Assembly (NCBI GenBank): GCA_024644085.1
Contig: JAHELS010000013.1
Location: 1 to 57,126 of the forward strand
Origin: Rhodopirellula sp.
GTDB lineage: Bacteria; Planctomycetota; Planctomycetia; Pirellulales; Pirellulaceae
Direction: 5' to 3'
Length of the DNA stretch: 57,126 bases
In this document: piece by piece, positions 28,431-36,586 of the stretch
How positions within the stretch are numbered: the first letter of the stretch is position 1
How the letters are laid out: every line of letters starts with the position of its first letter
Made by a program: the position numbers and the translations under genes
Notes under the pieces: model-generated
Seen by the model: the letters and a program-made list of their open reading frames with translations, nothing else
Database searches by the model: none
What the model was told of the DNA's origin: nothing

Positions 28431-29342
28431 GTGGAACATTCTTTTCTCGCCTACCTGCGTGGTCGCACCCGTTCCCTCCCGCGTGTAGCGGTCGGTATCG
28501 GTGACGACGCTGCCGTGCTCGATCCCGTCGAGGGTCAACAGGTCGCTTGTGTCGATCAAATCATCGACGGAGTCGACTTTGATTCGGGCCAGCACGCCCT
28601 TTGTGACGCCGGGTACAAGGCAATGGCCGTCAACCTCAGCGATATTGCGGCGATGGGCGCAACACCCACGGCGGCACTGGTCACGCTCGCATTACCAACC
28701 CCAGATGCCACGAAGATCGCCGGCGAAGTTTACGAGGGCATACTCGAAGCGGCCGCCGAATTCGGCGTGGCGATCGCTGGCGGTGATCTGTCAACTTACG
28801 ATGGACCCCTCGCGATCACGATCACGCTGCTCGGCGCGTTAGCGAGGGATGCGGCATGGCTGCGTAGCGGGGCATGCGAAGGCGACGCAATCTTGCTTTC
28901 CGGAGCGGTCGGCGGGAGTTTGCGAGGACGTCACCTGCGTCCACAGCCTCGGATCAAATTGGCGCATGAGATTCGCAAGGTCGCCTCGGTCACCGCGGCG
29001 ATCGACATCAGCGACGGCTTGTCACTCGATCTGGATCGATTGTGCGCGGCCAGCGGTGTCGGCGCCGAACTGGATACCGAAAAAATTCCGATACACCAGG
29101 ATGCCATTGAGTTGTCCACGACATCGGGAAGAACACCTTTTGAACACGCGTGGTCCGACGGTGAGGACTTTGAATTGATTCTGACCATGAAACAATCTGA
29201 TGCGGATCGTGTTTTGGCGGCACAGTTCGGAGTCGCGATCTCGCAAATTGGAAACACCGTCGGCCGCGCAGGCTTGTGGCAGAGGACCGGCGGGAAACTC
29301 AAACGCCTTTCTCCACAGGGCTACATTCACGGTGCAACATGA
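28431..29342 (+). CDS. thiL: Thiamine-monophosphate kinase
   Basis: ATP-dependent enzyme phosphorylating thiamine monophosphate to the diphosphate coenzyme. The PurM-like fold shows [10 protein letters not shown] near the N-terminus, [34 protein letters not shown] and [11 protein letters not shown]. With a GTG start at 28431 it has 303 residues and begins M-E-H-S-F-L-A-Y-L, as in the family; a TTG at 28398 is possible. Its stop overlaps the start of the next gene (ATGA). Confidence 0.92.
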   Translation: MEHSFLAYLRGRTRSLPRVAVGIGDDAAVLDPVEGQQVACVDQIIDGVDFDSGQHALCDAGYKAMAVNLSDIAAMGATPTAALVTLALPTPDATKIAGEVYEGILEAAAEFGVAIAGGDLSTYDGPLAITITLLGALARDAAWLRSGACEGDAILLSGAVGGSLRGRHLRPQPRIKLAHEIRKVASVTAAIDISDGLSLDLDRLCAASGVGAELDTEKIPIHQDAIELSTTSGRTPFEHAWSDGEDFELILTMKQSDADRVLAAQFGVAISQIGNTVGRAGLWQRTGGKLKRLSPQGYIHGAT

Positions 29343-29725
29343 GCGAATCGCACGACGAAATCATCGACTTGACTCGACGACTACTCGCCGCCATCACATC
29401 GAGCGATTGGACGACCTACTGTGAACTGTGCGCCGGGGATTTGACATCGTTCGAGCCCGAGGCGATGGGGCACCTCGTCCGGGGAATGGAATTCCACCAG
29501 CATTATTTTGCCATGGCCGATCATTCGCCCTACGCCGGTGTGACCACCAACATCAGCAGCCCGCAGGTGCGAATGCTGGGAAAGGACGCGGCGGTGATCG
29601 CTTACGTCCGACTGACGCAGCGGATTGAGAGCGAGGGAAAAACCCGCACCACGTCGACGCCTGAAACACGTGTCTGGCAAAGGATCGACGGAAAATGGAA
29701 GCATGTTCACTTTCATCGTTCATGA
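29339..29725 (+). CDS. CaMKII-association-domain / SnoaL-like protein
   Basis: Small cytoplasmic protein of 128 residues with the cone-shaped alpha+beta (NTF2-like) fold pattern of the calcium/calmodulin kinase II association domain: L-T-R-R-L-L-A-A-I-T-S-S-D-W-T-T-Y, then L-T-S-F-E-P-E-A-M-G-H-L-V-R-G-M-E-F-H, ending P-E-T-R-V-W-Q-R-I-D-G-K-W-K-H-V-H-F-H-R-S. Bacterial members are stand-alone and form oligomers; a function is not known. The ATG overlaps the thiL stop, so expression is coupled to thiamine diphosphate synthesis. Confidence 0.85.
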   Translation: MSESHDEIIDLTRRLLAAITSSDWTTYCELCAGDLTSFEPEAMGHLVRGMEFHQHYFAMADHSPYAGVTTNISSPQVRMLGKDAAVIAYVRLTQRIESEGKTRTTSTPETRVWQRIDGKWKHVHFHRS

Positions 29726-30093
29726 GTGCGTGCATTCATCGTTGATGAGTGCGGCCACGCAAAGCGAATTTTCCGAAAAGAGAAATCTTAATTTTGCGAA
29801 CTTGATGCTCACGCGTGATGTCTGTGATTGCGTGATGTTTTGTCGACATGCTCAGAGTCTTTTTCTTGGCTCTGTCCCCGCCATGTGAGCCGTACTCGCT
29901 AGCGTCGGGCCCGGATGACGTGAGCCGTACGCGCTAGCGTCGGGCCTGAGCCGTACGCGCTAGCGTCGGGCCTGGATGATTGGGTCCGAAACGAACACGA
30001 ATTCAGTTGCGGGACAAAGCCTACCGTCCATTTCACTCTCTCAAAACCAGGAGCGAAAGTTCGTCCCCATCCCCTAGACCACAGGAGGTTGCC
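29726..30093. other. Intergenic region with tandem repeats, no gene seen
   Basis: About 370 bases after the association-domain gene. The first part is AT-rich and holds only short unsupported frames (one 47-codon frame ends at 29888). The second part carries the three-copy repeat listed separately and the leader of the small membrane protein gene. Confidence 0.55.
29885..29979 (+). repeat. Three direct copies of a GAGCCGTACGCGCTAGCGTC-type repeat
   Basis: Copies begin near 29885, 29920 and 29946, with unit spacings of 35 and 26 bases. The shared core is GAGCCGTACGCGCTAGCGTC followed by GGGCC; the first copy has one change (TACTCGC). The heart of the unit is palindromic (CGCTAGCG). Two diverged copies in inverted orientation recur at 56882-56961, so this is a dispersed family. 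Confidence 0.85.
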
Positions 30094-30483
30094 ATGAGCC
30101 CCAAGCACAAAATGATCACGGCGATTTGGTGTTCGATCACGATGATCGTGACAATGATCGTGTCGCACGGGCACTTGATCATGAAAGAAATCATGACGCA
30201 TTGGCCTACCGAGGATTCGTGGGAAGGTCGTTTGGAAACGGCGCTCTACACCCAAGGTGGGCTGGTCTTCATGGCGAGCTTTGTGATCGGCGGTGTGATT
30301 CTGGTTCGAGGATACTTCGCGAAGGCACAGGACGAGAACCTGGCCCGCCGTGAATTGGCGCAACGTGAAAAGCATGAACGTGCCGCCGCGCAGCGCCACG
30401 AAGCTTTGATGTCGTCTCTCGCATGCATGGCGGGAGGAACGGAGCCAAAAAAGTCGAACGCCTCTGGAGCAAGGCCAAGGTAA
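30094..30483 (+). CDS. Small membrane protein of unknown function
   Basis: Predicted inner-membrane protein of 129 residues. The ATG at 30094 follows a near-ideal AGGAGGT six bases upstream, which decides the start against the longer open frame and is stronger than most ribosome binding sites in this window. One membrane segment is at about 7-28 and another at about 51-72, both hydrophobic; the rest is a charged, probably coiled-coil tail with many Glu/Arg/Ala (E-L-A-Q-R-E-K-H-E-R-A-A-A-Q). No family was recognised. Its transcript could end at the terminator at 30673. Confidence 0.72.
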   Translation: MSPKHKMITAIWCSITMIVTMIVSHGHLIMKEIMTHWPTEDSWEGRLETALYTQGGLVFMASFVIGGVILVRGYFAKAQDENLARRELAQREKHERAAAQRHEALMSSLACMAGGTEPKKSNASGARPR

Positions 30484-30627
30484 CCGCGCGAATCGCGTCG
30501 ACCACTTTCAAGGTCATTCGATTCGTGATGGCGATCACCACTCCGGAGGTAACGCTTTTTGATCTCTGCATGATGTTGCTTGGCTGTCTGCTCAGGCGTG
30601 GACCGCCAATCATGGCGTGAACTCCGT

Positions 30628-30647
30628 GTGTCGCAAGATTGCGACAC
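30628..30647. promoter_or_regulatory. 20-bp palindrome, operator-like
   Basis: GTGTCGCAAGATTGCGACAC is a perfect inverted repeat with 9-bp arms and two central bases. The two-base centre is too short for a free RNA loop, so a protein-binding DNA site is more likely than an RNA hairpin. It lies 26 bases before the terminator. Confidence 0.45.
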
Positions 30648-30672
30648 GCTGTGAGTATCTTTTCACTGGTGA

Positions 30673-30711
30673 ATCGGTGGCGGGCAGGAATGCCCGCCAC
30701 CGATTTTTCTT
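30673..30711 (+). terminator. Rho-independent terminator
   Basis: A perfect 14-bp stem (ATCGGTGGCGGGCA pairing with TGCCCGCCACCGAT), a GGAA loop and then TTTTCTT. It would end transcription from the small membrane protein gene or from the thiL unit. Confidence 0.88.
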
Positions 30712-30865
30712 GGCTGAAGCGAGGAGAACCCAGCGGCCCTGGGTGCGAATCGAAAATCGTCATCTCTCGTGCATTTCGACGCCATTTCGCTACAATGAAA
30801 CGCCCGCCGAGTGGGTCTTGCGTTCGCCTGCTCCACCCACCCTCCCATGGTCATCGTATCGCAGC

Positions 30866-33004
30866 GTGCACGAATCGAAGTCATTTCGCGGCACTCTCAC
30901 ATCTGCTCTCGCAGCGATGGCGCTTTGCGCATCGACCGCCAATGGGTCGGAGCAAACCGAATTCTTTGAGCAAAAGATTCGTCCCGTACTTGTCAAACAT
31001 TGCTATGAGTGCCACTCGGAAGAAGCCGAAACGATCCAGGGTGGATTGCGACTCGACGACCCAGGCGCGATGCAGCGCGGTGGCGACTCGGGCACAGCGG
31101 TCACACCGGGGCAGCCGGACAAGAGTCTGCTACTTGCAGCGATTCGCTACGACGGGCTCGAGATGCCACCGGATGGTCCGCTCGGTGAAGACGTCGTCGG
31201 CGACTTTACCCATTGGATCAAGTTAGGCGCAGTCGATCCACGCAATTCCGAAGTGAATCCGCTGTCGCTCTCGGAATCGAAAATCGATTGGGATGAAGCG
31301 CGAAAATTCTGGGCGTTCCAGGCGCCGAGTTTGCACGATCCTCCCGCAACTCTCGATCAATCGTGGGCCAACGGCACGCTGGACCGGTTCGTATTGGCCA
31401 AGCTCGAACAGGAGGGCATCGCCCCGAATCCTCCGGCCGACAGGCGTACGCTGATCCGCCGGCTCAGTTTTGATTTGGTCGGATTGCCTCCGAGGCCGGA
31501 CCAACTCGATGCCTTTCTGGCCGATGATTCCCCGGCGGCGGTGCCCCGGTTGGTCGATCGATTGCTCTCCTCGCCCGAGCACGCCGAGCGATGGTCCCGG
31601 ATCTGGCTTGACGTCGCCCGCTATGCGGAAGACCAGGCCCACAAAGTCGGCAACAACGATTCGCTGACCTATCCCAATGCGTACCGATATCGCGATTGGG
31701 TGATCGAAGCGCTCGCGAGCGACATGGCATATGACGATTTCATTCGCATGCAGTTGGCGGCTGACTTGATCGATCCCGAGGATCGCTGGTCGCACCTTGC
31801 CACCGGGTTTATCGGAATTGGTCCCAAGTATTATCGCCGAAACAGCCCGGAGGTCATGGCGGACGAATGGGAAGATCGCGTCGACGTGGTTGCCCGCGGT
31901 CTGCTCGGGCTGACCGTTGCATGCGCTCGTTGTCATGATCACAAGTACGACCCGATCCCAACGTCCGATTACTACGCGTTGGCCGGAGTCTTTGCCGGCA
32001 CCAGGATGTTCAACCGACCGATCAATGACTCGGTTGAAATGAACGACGACCAGGCGAAGAAACCGGGCGACGCAGTGCACATCGTTCGCGAAGGAGAACC
32101 ACGCGATCTGAACGTGATGGTCCGCGGGGACGTCAACAACCCGGGCCCCGTCGCGAAGCGTGGGTTTGTCACCGTACTATCTGCACGTCCAATTCGATTC
32201 GAGAATGCAAGTGGCCGAGGCGAATTGGCCGAGGCAATCGTCGACCGCGCCAATCCATTGACCGCGAGGGTCATTGTGAACCGGGTCTGGCAGCACCTCA
32301 TCGGCCAACCGATCGTGGGGACTCCGAGCAACTTCGGCGCGCTTGGCGAGGCGCCGAGTCATCCAATGCTGCTCGACGATCTTGCGGTTCGGTTCATGGA
32401 CAATGGTTGGTCGCTGAAATGGCTGCAGCGCGAAATCGTCCTCTCATCCACGTACGCGCAGAGCAGTGACATCGACCCGGCAAAGGCGAGCATTGATCCG
32501 GAAAACCGGCTGCTTTGGCGCATTTCACGGCGGCGTTTGAGTGTCGAAGGATATCGCGACGCGGTCCTCTCTGCGGCGGGACGTCTCGATCGACAGGTCG
32601 GCGGTCCCTCCCGACAACCCGATGATCCGGAGTCGCGACACCGCACGCTCTACAGTGAGATCAGTCGCATGGACTTGAATCCGATGCTGGCGAGTTTCGA
32701 CTTTCCCGATCCGAACGCACACAGTTCGATGCGATTCGAGACGATCACTCCCTTGCAAAAGTTATTCCTGCTCAACAGTCCGTTCATCGTGCGGCAATCC
32801 GATGCTCTCGCCGCTCGCCTCGAACAACACGGAGGATCGCTGCGATCGCGGATCGAGCATGCGTACCGATTACTGTACTCGCGCCGGCCCACGTCCGCCG
32901 AAACTCACCTGGCGGAGGTCTTTTTGGCCGACGGTGGACGGGACGCTTGGTCCCAGTACGCGCAGACCTTGTTGATCAGCAACGAAATGTTCATGGTGGA
33001 TTGA
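30866..33004 (+). CDS. PSCyt1 cytochrome / DUF1549 / DUF1553 secreted protein
   Basis: Exported protein of about 712 residues. After a signal peptide (S-F-R-G-T-L-T-S-A-L-A-A-M-A-L-C-A-S-T-A-N-G) the PSCyt1 domain has C-Y-E-C-H-S-E-E-A-E and later M-P-P-D-G-P-L. DUF1549 carries R-R-L-S-F-D-L-V-G-L-P-P-R-P-D-Q-L and C-A-R-C-H-D-H-K-Y-D-P-I; DUF1553 carries V-N-R-V-W-Q-H-L-I-G and L-L-F-L-N-S-P-F-type ends. This is the compact form of the family. The start is uncertain: the frame is open upstream but passes through the terminator at 30673, so I chose the GTG at 30866 just before the signal peptide; it has no clear ribosome binding site. The stop is followed within three bases by its DUF1501 partner. 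Confidence 0.85.
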   Translation: MHESKSFRGTLTSALAAMALCASTANGSEQTEFFEQKIRPVLVKHCYECHSEEAETIQGGLRLDDPGAMQRGGDSGTAVTPGQPDKSLLLAAIRYDGLEMPPDGPLGEDVVGDFTHWIKLGAVDPRNSEVNPLSLSESKIDWDEARKFWAFQAPSLHDPPATLDQSWANGTLDRFVLAKLEQEGIAPNPPADRRTLIRRLSFDLVGLPPRPDQLDAFLADDSPAAVPRLVDRLLSSPEHAERWSRIWLDVARYAEDQAHKVGNNDSLTYPNAYRYRDWVIEALASDMAYDDFIRMQLAADLIDPEDRWSHLATGFIGIGPKYYRRNSPEVMADEWEDRVDVVARGLLGLTVACARCHDHKYDPIPTSDYYALAGVFAGTRMFNRPINDSVEMNDDQAKKPGDAVHIVREGEPRDLNVMVRGDVNNPGPVAKRGFVTVLSARPIRFENASGRGELAEAIVDRANPLTARVIVNRVWQHLIGQPIVGTPSNFGALGEAPSHPMLLDDLAVRFMDNGWSLKWLQREIVLSSTYAQSSDIDPAKASIDPENRLLWRISRRRLSVEGYRDAVLSAAGRLDRQVGGPSRQPDDPESRHRTLYSEISRMDLNPMLASFDFPDPNAHSSMRFETITPLQKLFLLNSPFIVRQSDALAARLEQHGGSLRSRIEHAYRLLYSRRPTSAETHLAEVFLADGGRDAWSQYAQTLLISNEMFMVD

Positions 33005-33006
33005 AG

Positions 33007-34416
33007 ATGCATGAGTTTTTCTCCCGCCGTCACATGCTTCGCCGCTGCGGTGCCGGCTTTGGTGCCGTCGGAATGTGCTCGGCGCTGCAGGCAAGCGGAA
33101 CACTGTCCGCCGGGGCACCGAGAACGAAGCGGGGCGGCTTGCACCATCCACCGCGGGCCAAACGGGTCATCTTTCTGTTCATGAATGGCGCGCCGTCGCA
33201 CGTCGACACGTTTGATCCCAAACCGATGCTGGCTCGGCATGCCGGTGAGACTCCGAGCGAGGACATCGCCGGAAAGAATCGGGCCGCCGGCTACATGCCT
33301 TCTCCTTTCGAATTCGCACCGCACGGCGAGAGCGGTGTGGTGATGAGCGAGCTGTTTCCGAATCTCGCTCGTCACGCCGATGACCTTTGCGTGATCCGCT
33401 CGATGCACACCGACGTCCCAAATCATGAACCCGGTTTGTTGCTGATGCAATCGGGACACCAGCAACCGATCCGCCCAAGCATGGGTTCGTGGTTGTCATA
33501 CGGATTGGGCAGCGACAACGAAAACCTGCCGGCGTTCATCGCCTTGAGTCCCGGGCTGCCGGTCGTCGGTCCGCAGTTATGGTCGAGCGCATTCCTTCCC
33601 GGGCAACATCAAGGAATCGAGGTTGACACGAACCACACCGACGTTGAAAAGCTGATCACGAATGTAAGACATCCGCGGATGGGTGCGTCCGAACAGCAGC
33701 GTCAACTCGGCCTGCTCCGCGAATTGAATCAAGCGCATCTCGAGGCGAGACCCGGCGAGGCAACGCTCGAGACCCACATCCGGTCAATGGAGTTGGCGTT
33801 TCAGATGCAGGACGAAGCATCCGAGGCGTTTGACATCTCACACGAGTCGACATTGACGCGGGAGACTTACGGCGACACCGAATTTGGGCGCAGTTGCCTG
33901 CTTGGACGCCGCTTGCTCGAGCGCGGCGTTCGCGTGGTCCAGGCTTTCTATGTGAAAAACGGCTCGAAGCAGCCGTGGGACACGCATCGCAACAACAACG
34001 AGTCCCACAAGAAGTTGTGCGCTGATGCCGATCGCGCGACCGCAGCATTATTGACCGACCTGAAGTGCCGCGGAATGCTCGACGATACGCTGGTAATCTG
34101 GGGCGGTGAATTCGGGCGAACACCTTACGCTCAGGTTGACAAGTCCAAGGACCAAAAGAAAGCAGGACGCGATCATCATCACACCGGTTTTTCGATGCTG
34201 CTTGCCGGGGGAGGAATTCGCGGCGGTTTGATGTATGGGGCGACCGATGACTTCGGAATGCACGCCGTGGAAAATCGAGTCCACGTGCACGACCTTCACG
34301 CGACCGTGCTCCATCTGATGGGCATTGACCACACGCGGCTGACATTTCGTTATTCTGGACGAGACTATCGATTGACCGACGTGCATGGACGCGTCGTGGA
34401 CGATTTGTTCGCGTAA
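33007..34416 (+). CDS. DUF1501 family Tat-exported protein
   Basis: Protein of 469 residues starting at the ATG two bases after the preceding stop. It opens with M-H-E-F-F-S-R-R-H-M-L-R-R-C-G, a twin-arginine signal. Family motifs follow: F-L-F-M-N-G-A-P-S-H-V-D-T-F-D-P-K-P at about 57-74, Y-G-D-T-E-F-G-R-S-C-L-L-G-R-R-L-L-E-R-G-V-R-V-V-Q, and I-W-G-G-E-F-G-R-T-P with D-H-H-H-T-G-F downstream. The histidine- and aspartate-rich motifs fit a metal-dependent phosphatase/sulfatase-like fold, but no activity is known. It is the obligate-looking partner of the DUF1553 gene before it. Confidence 0.92.
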   Translation: MHEFFSRRHMLRRCGAGFGAVGMCSALQASGTLSAGAPRTKRGGLHHPPRAKRVIFLFMNGAPSHVDTFDPKPMLARHAGETPSEDIAGKNRAAGYMPSPFEFAPHGESGVVMSELFPNLARHADDLCVIRSMHTDVPNHEPGLLLMQSGHQQPIRPSMGSWLSYGLGSDNENLPAFIALSPGLPVVGPQLWSSAFLPGQHQGIEVDTNHTDVEKLITNVRHPRMGASEQQRQLGLLRELNQAHLEARPGEATLETHIRSMELAFQMQDEASEAFDISHESTLTRETYGDTEFGRSCLLGRRLLERGVRVVQAFYVKNGSKQPWDTHRNNNESHKKLCADADRATAALLTDLKCRGMLDDTLVIWGGEFGRTPYAQVDKSKDQKKAGRDHHHTGFSMLLAGGGIRGGLMYGATDDFGMHAVENRVHVHDLHATVLHLMGIDHTRLTFRYSGRDYRLTDVHGRVVDDLFA

Positions 34417-34516
34417 CATTCGATCAGGTCGGCTTTCGCCCAGCTCGCCGGCCGTGTTCTTTCTCGAAATCACGTGCCCTAGCACGACGTCCATCTCCTT
34501 AGAAAGAAATCGCACT

Positions 34517-36388
34517 ATGTTTCGATGCATTGCACTCGCTCTGATCGCGACTTTTCTGTTCGCGACTTCAGTGGGCACCTCTTTACTGGGCACGGGTTAC
34601 GCGGCCGAGCGTCCCAACATTCTGTGGATCACCAGCGAGGACAACGGGCCGCAATTGGGGTGCTACGGTGACACGTATGCCGAAACGCCGAATATTGACG
34701 CACTCGCGGCAAAATCGCTTCGTTACCGCCGCTGCTGGTCCAACGCGCCGGTATGCGCACCGGCGCGCACCACGATCATTTCGGGGATGTACGCAACCAG
34801 TCTGGGCGGGCAGCACATGCGCAGCGGTGTGACGCTTCCAAATGATGTCCGGCTTTATCCCGAAGTACTACGCGAGGCGGGATACTACTGCACCAACAAT
34901 TCCAAGAAGGACTACAACTTTGCCAACGAGGACGGTGGCTGGAACGAGAGCAGCGGCAAAGCGCATTGGCGCAACCGGCCCAACAAGCAGACTGCCTTTT
35001 TTGCAATCTTCAACATTGGCACCAGCCACGAAAGCAAGATTCGCACTCGCCCGCACACGCTCAAGCACGACCCGGCTAAAGTTCGGCTGCCCGCCTATCA
35101 CCCCGATACCCCGGAGGTGCGACACGATTGGGCCCAGTACTACGACAAGATGACCCAGATGGACGGAGAGGTCGGCCGTATTCTGCAGCAGCTTGACAAG
35201 GACGGGCTCGCCGATTCGACGATCATCTTCTACTACGGCGATCACGGCAGCGGGATGCCGCGGAGCAAACGCTGGCCATTCAATTCCGGGTTGCATGTGC
35301 CGCTGCTGTTACACGTGCCGGAGAAGTTTAAGGATCTGGCACCGGAAGACTATGCTGAGGGAGGCGAGACCACGCGGTTGGTATCGTTTGTTGATCTGGG
35401 CCCCACCGCAATCAGCCTTGCTGGCGTCAAGCCACCGGCCAACATGCAGGGCATCCCTTTTGCCGGGGACTACAACGGTCCGCCGAAAAAGTACCTGTTC
35501 GGGTTTCGCGGGCGGATGGACGAACGGATCGACATGGTCCGCAGCTGTACCGACGGTCGCTACGTCTACATGCGTCACTTCTATCCTGACCGGCCCTACT
35601 TGAAGCATGTCGAATACATGTTTCAAACGCCGACCACGCGGGTCTGGAAGGAAATGTTTGATGCCGGGAAATTGAACGAGGCGCAAGCGAAATTCTGGAA
35701 GACCAAGCCGGTTGAAGAGCTTTTCGATCTGGAAAGCGATCCCAGCGAAGTCGTGAACTTGGCCGGCAGGCGGGAACATGCATCGCGTGTGGAAACCATG
35801 CGAACGGCGGTCCAGGACTGGATGGTTCAGACACTCGACCTTGGATTGCTGCCGGAAGCCGAGATGCACCGCGCGGCTGAGGGGGCGCCGCCTCGCTCCT
35901 ACGCGAACCGACACAAAGATGAATTCGCTCGATTGGCGTCGGTAGCATTTGATGCGATGGACGTTGATAACGGCTTGTCGGTCAAAGAGTTGGCAAAGCT
36001 GTCCAAAGACGGGCGTCCGGGCATACGATACTGGGCTGTTCGAGGCTTGGCGATTCGCCCGAGCGATAATGGTATTCGCGACGCGTCGCTGTTACGGTCG
36101 CATAGCAGTGGCTTACCGAGCATCTCAATCGCAGCATCCGACGGATTGCTCACGTCGGACCGCGAGTCAGCTCGCCGCGAAGGGGTTGATCGATTAGTCG
36201 AATTGGCCAACGTGGAGAATGCGGGCCACTTCGCTGCGATCGAAGCGCTGAACGTGCTTGACATGAATGCGGAATTGGACCATGGAGCGAAACAGGCCAT
36301 CAACGACTTGCCGCGTCAAGTCAACAAGCCACCGGCCCGTGTCGGCAAGTACGTTGGCAAGCTGATCGATCATGCGCTCAAGCCGTAG
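34517..36388 (+). CDS. Secreted sulfatase with C-terminal helical (HEAT-like) extension
   Basis: Exported sulfatase of 623 residues. The signal peptide is residues 1-30 (ending G-Y-A-A). Metal ligands appear in I-L-W-I-T-S-E-D-N-G-P at 35-45, the formylglycine motif C-A-P-A-R at 80-84, and Y-Y-G-D-H-G-S-G-M-P-R-S-K-R-W. The sulfatase ends near residue 460; a further 150 residues are alpha-helical and repeat-like (R-Y-W-A-V-R-G-L-A, A-A-I-E-A-L-N-V-L), resembling HEAT repeats. The ATG at 34517 was chosen because the signal peptide starts there. It lies 100 bases after the DUF1501 gene on the same strand and may be part of that operon. Confidence 0.9.
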   Translation: MFRCIALALIATFLFATSVGTSLLGTGYAAERPNILWITSEDNGPQLGCYGDTYAETPNIDALAAKSLRYRRCWSNAPVCAPARTTIISGMYATSLGGQHMRSGVTLPNDVRLYPEVLREAGYYCTNNSKKDYNFANEDGGWNESSGKAHWRNRPNKQTAFFAIFNIGTSHESKIRTRPHTLKHDPAKVRLPAYHPDTPEVRHDWAQYYDKMTQMDGEVGRILQQLDKDGLADSTIIFYYGDHGSGMPRSKRWPFNSGLHVPLLLHVPEKFKDLAPEDYAEGGETTRLVSFVDLGPTAISLAGVKPPANMQGIPFAGDYNGPPKKYLFGFRGRMDERIDMVRSCTDGRYVYMRHFYPDRPYLKHVEYMFQTPTTRVWKEMFDAGKLNEAQAKFWKTKPVEELFDLESDPSEVVNLAGRREHASRVETMRTAVQDWMVQTLDLGLLPEAEMHRAAEGAPPRSYANRHKDEFARLASVAFDAMDVDNGLSVKELAKLSKDGRPGIRYWAVRGLAIRPSDNGIRDASLLRSHSSGLPSISIAASDGLLTSDRESARREGVDRLVELANVENAGHFAAIEALNVLDMNAELDHGAKQAINDLPRQVNKPPARVGKYVGKLIDHALKP

Positions 36389-36586
36389 GGCGGGGCTGAA
36401 TGAACCGTGGCGACTGCGGGTCTTTCAGGATAGAGCGGCTTCTCGTCGATCGGATTCTCGACAAGTGGAGCCGGCTCTGTTGGGCATCGTCTTGGCGGAG
36501 CGAGACGGCTACGGTCGGACTCTGGACTCGGTTCGGCGTGCCAAGCTACGATGGGGCTCGGTGATTGATCACAAAGGACAACATTC

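Larger units (their letters stand above)
30484..30865. other. Intergenic region with palindrome and terminator
   Basis: About 380 bases between the small membrane protein gene and the third cytochrome/DUF1553 gene. It contains a 20-bp palindrome at 30628 and a strong terminator at 30673. A 65-codon plus-strand frame (30423-30620) overlaps the end of the preceding gene and is not supported. Confidence 0.6.

Noticed and set aside
36389-36586. Possible tRNA between the sulfatase and aroC
   Set aside because: No T-arm, acceptor pairing or anticodon loop could be assembled.
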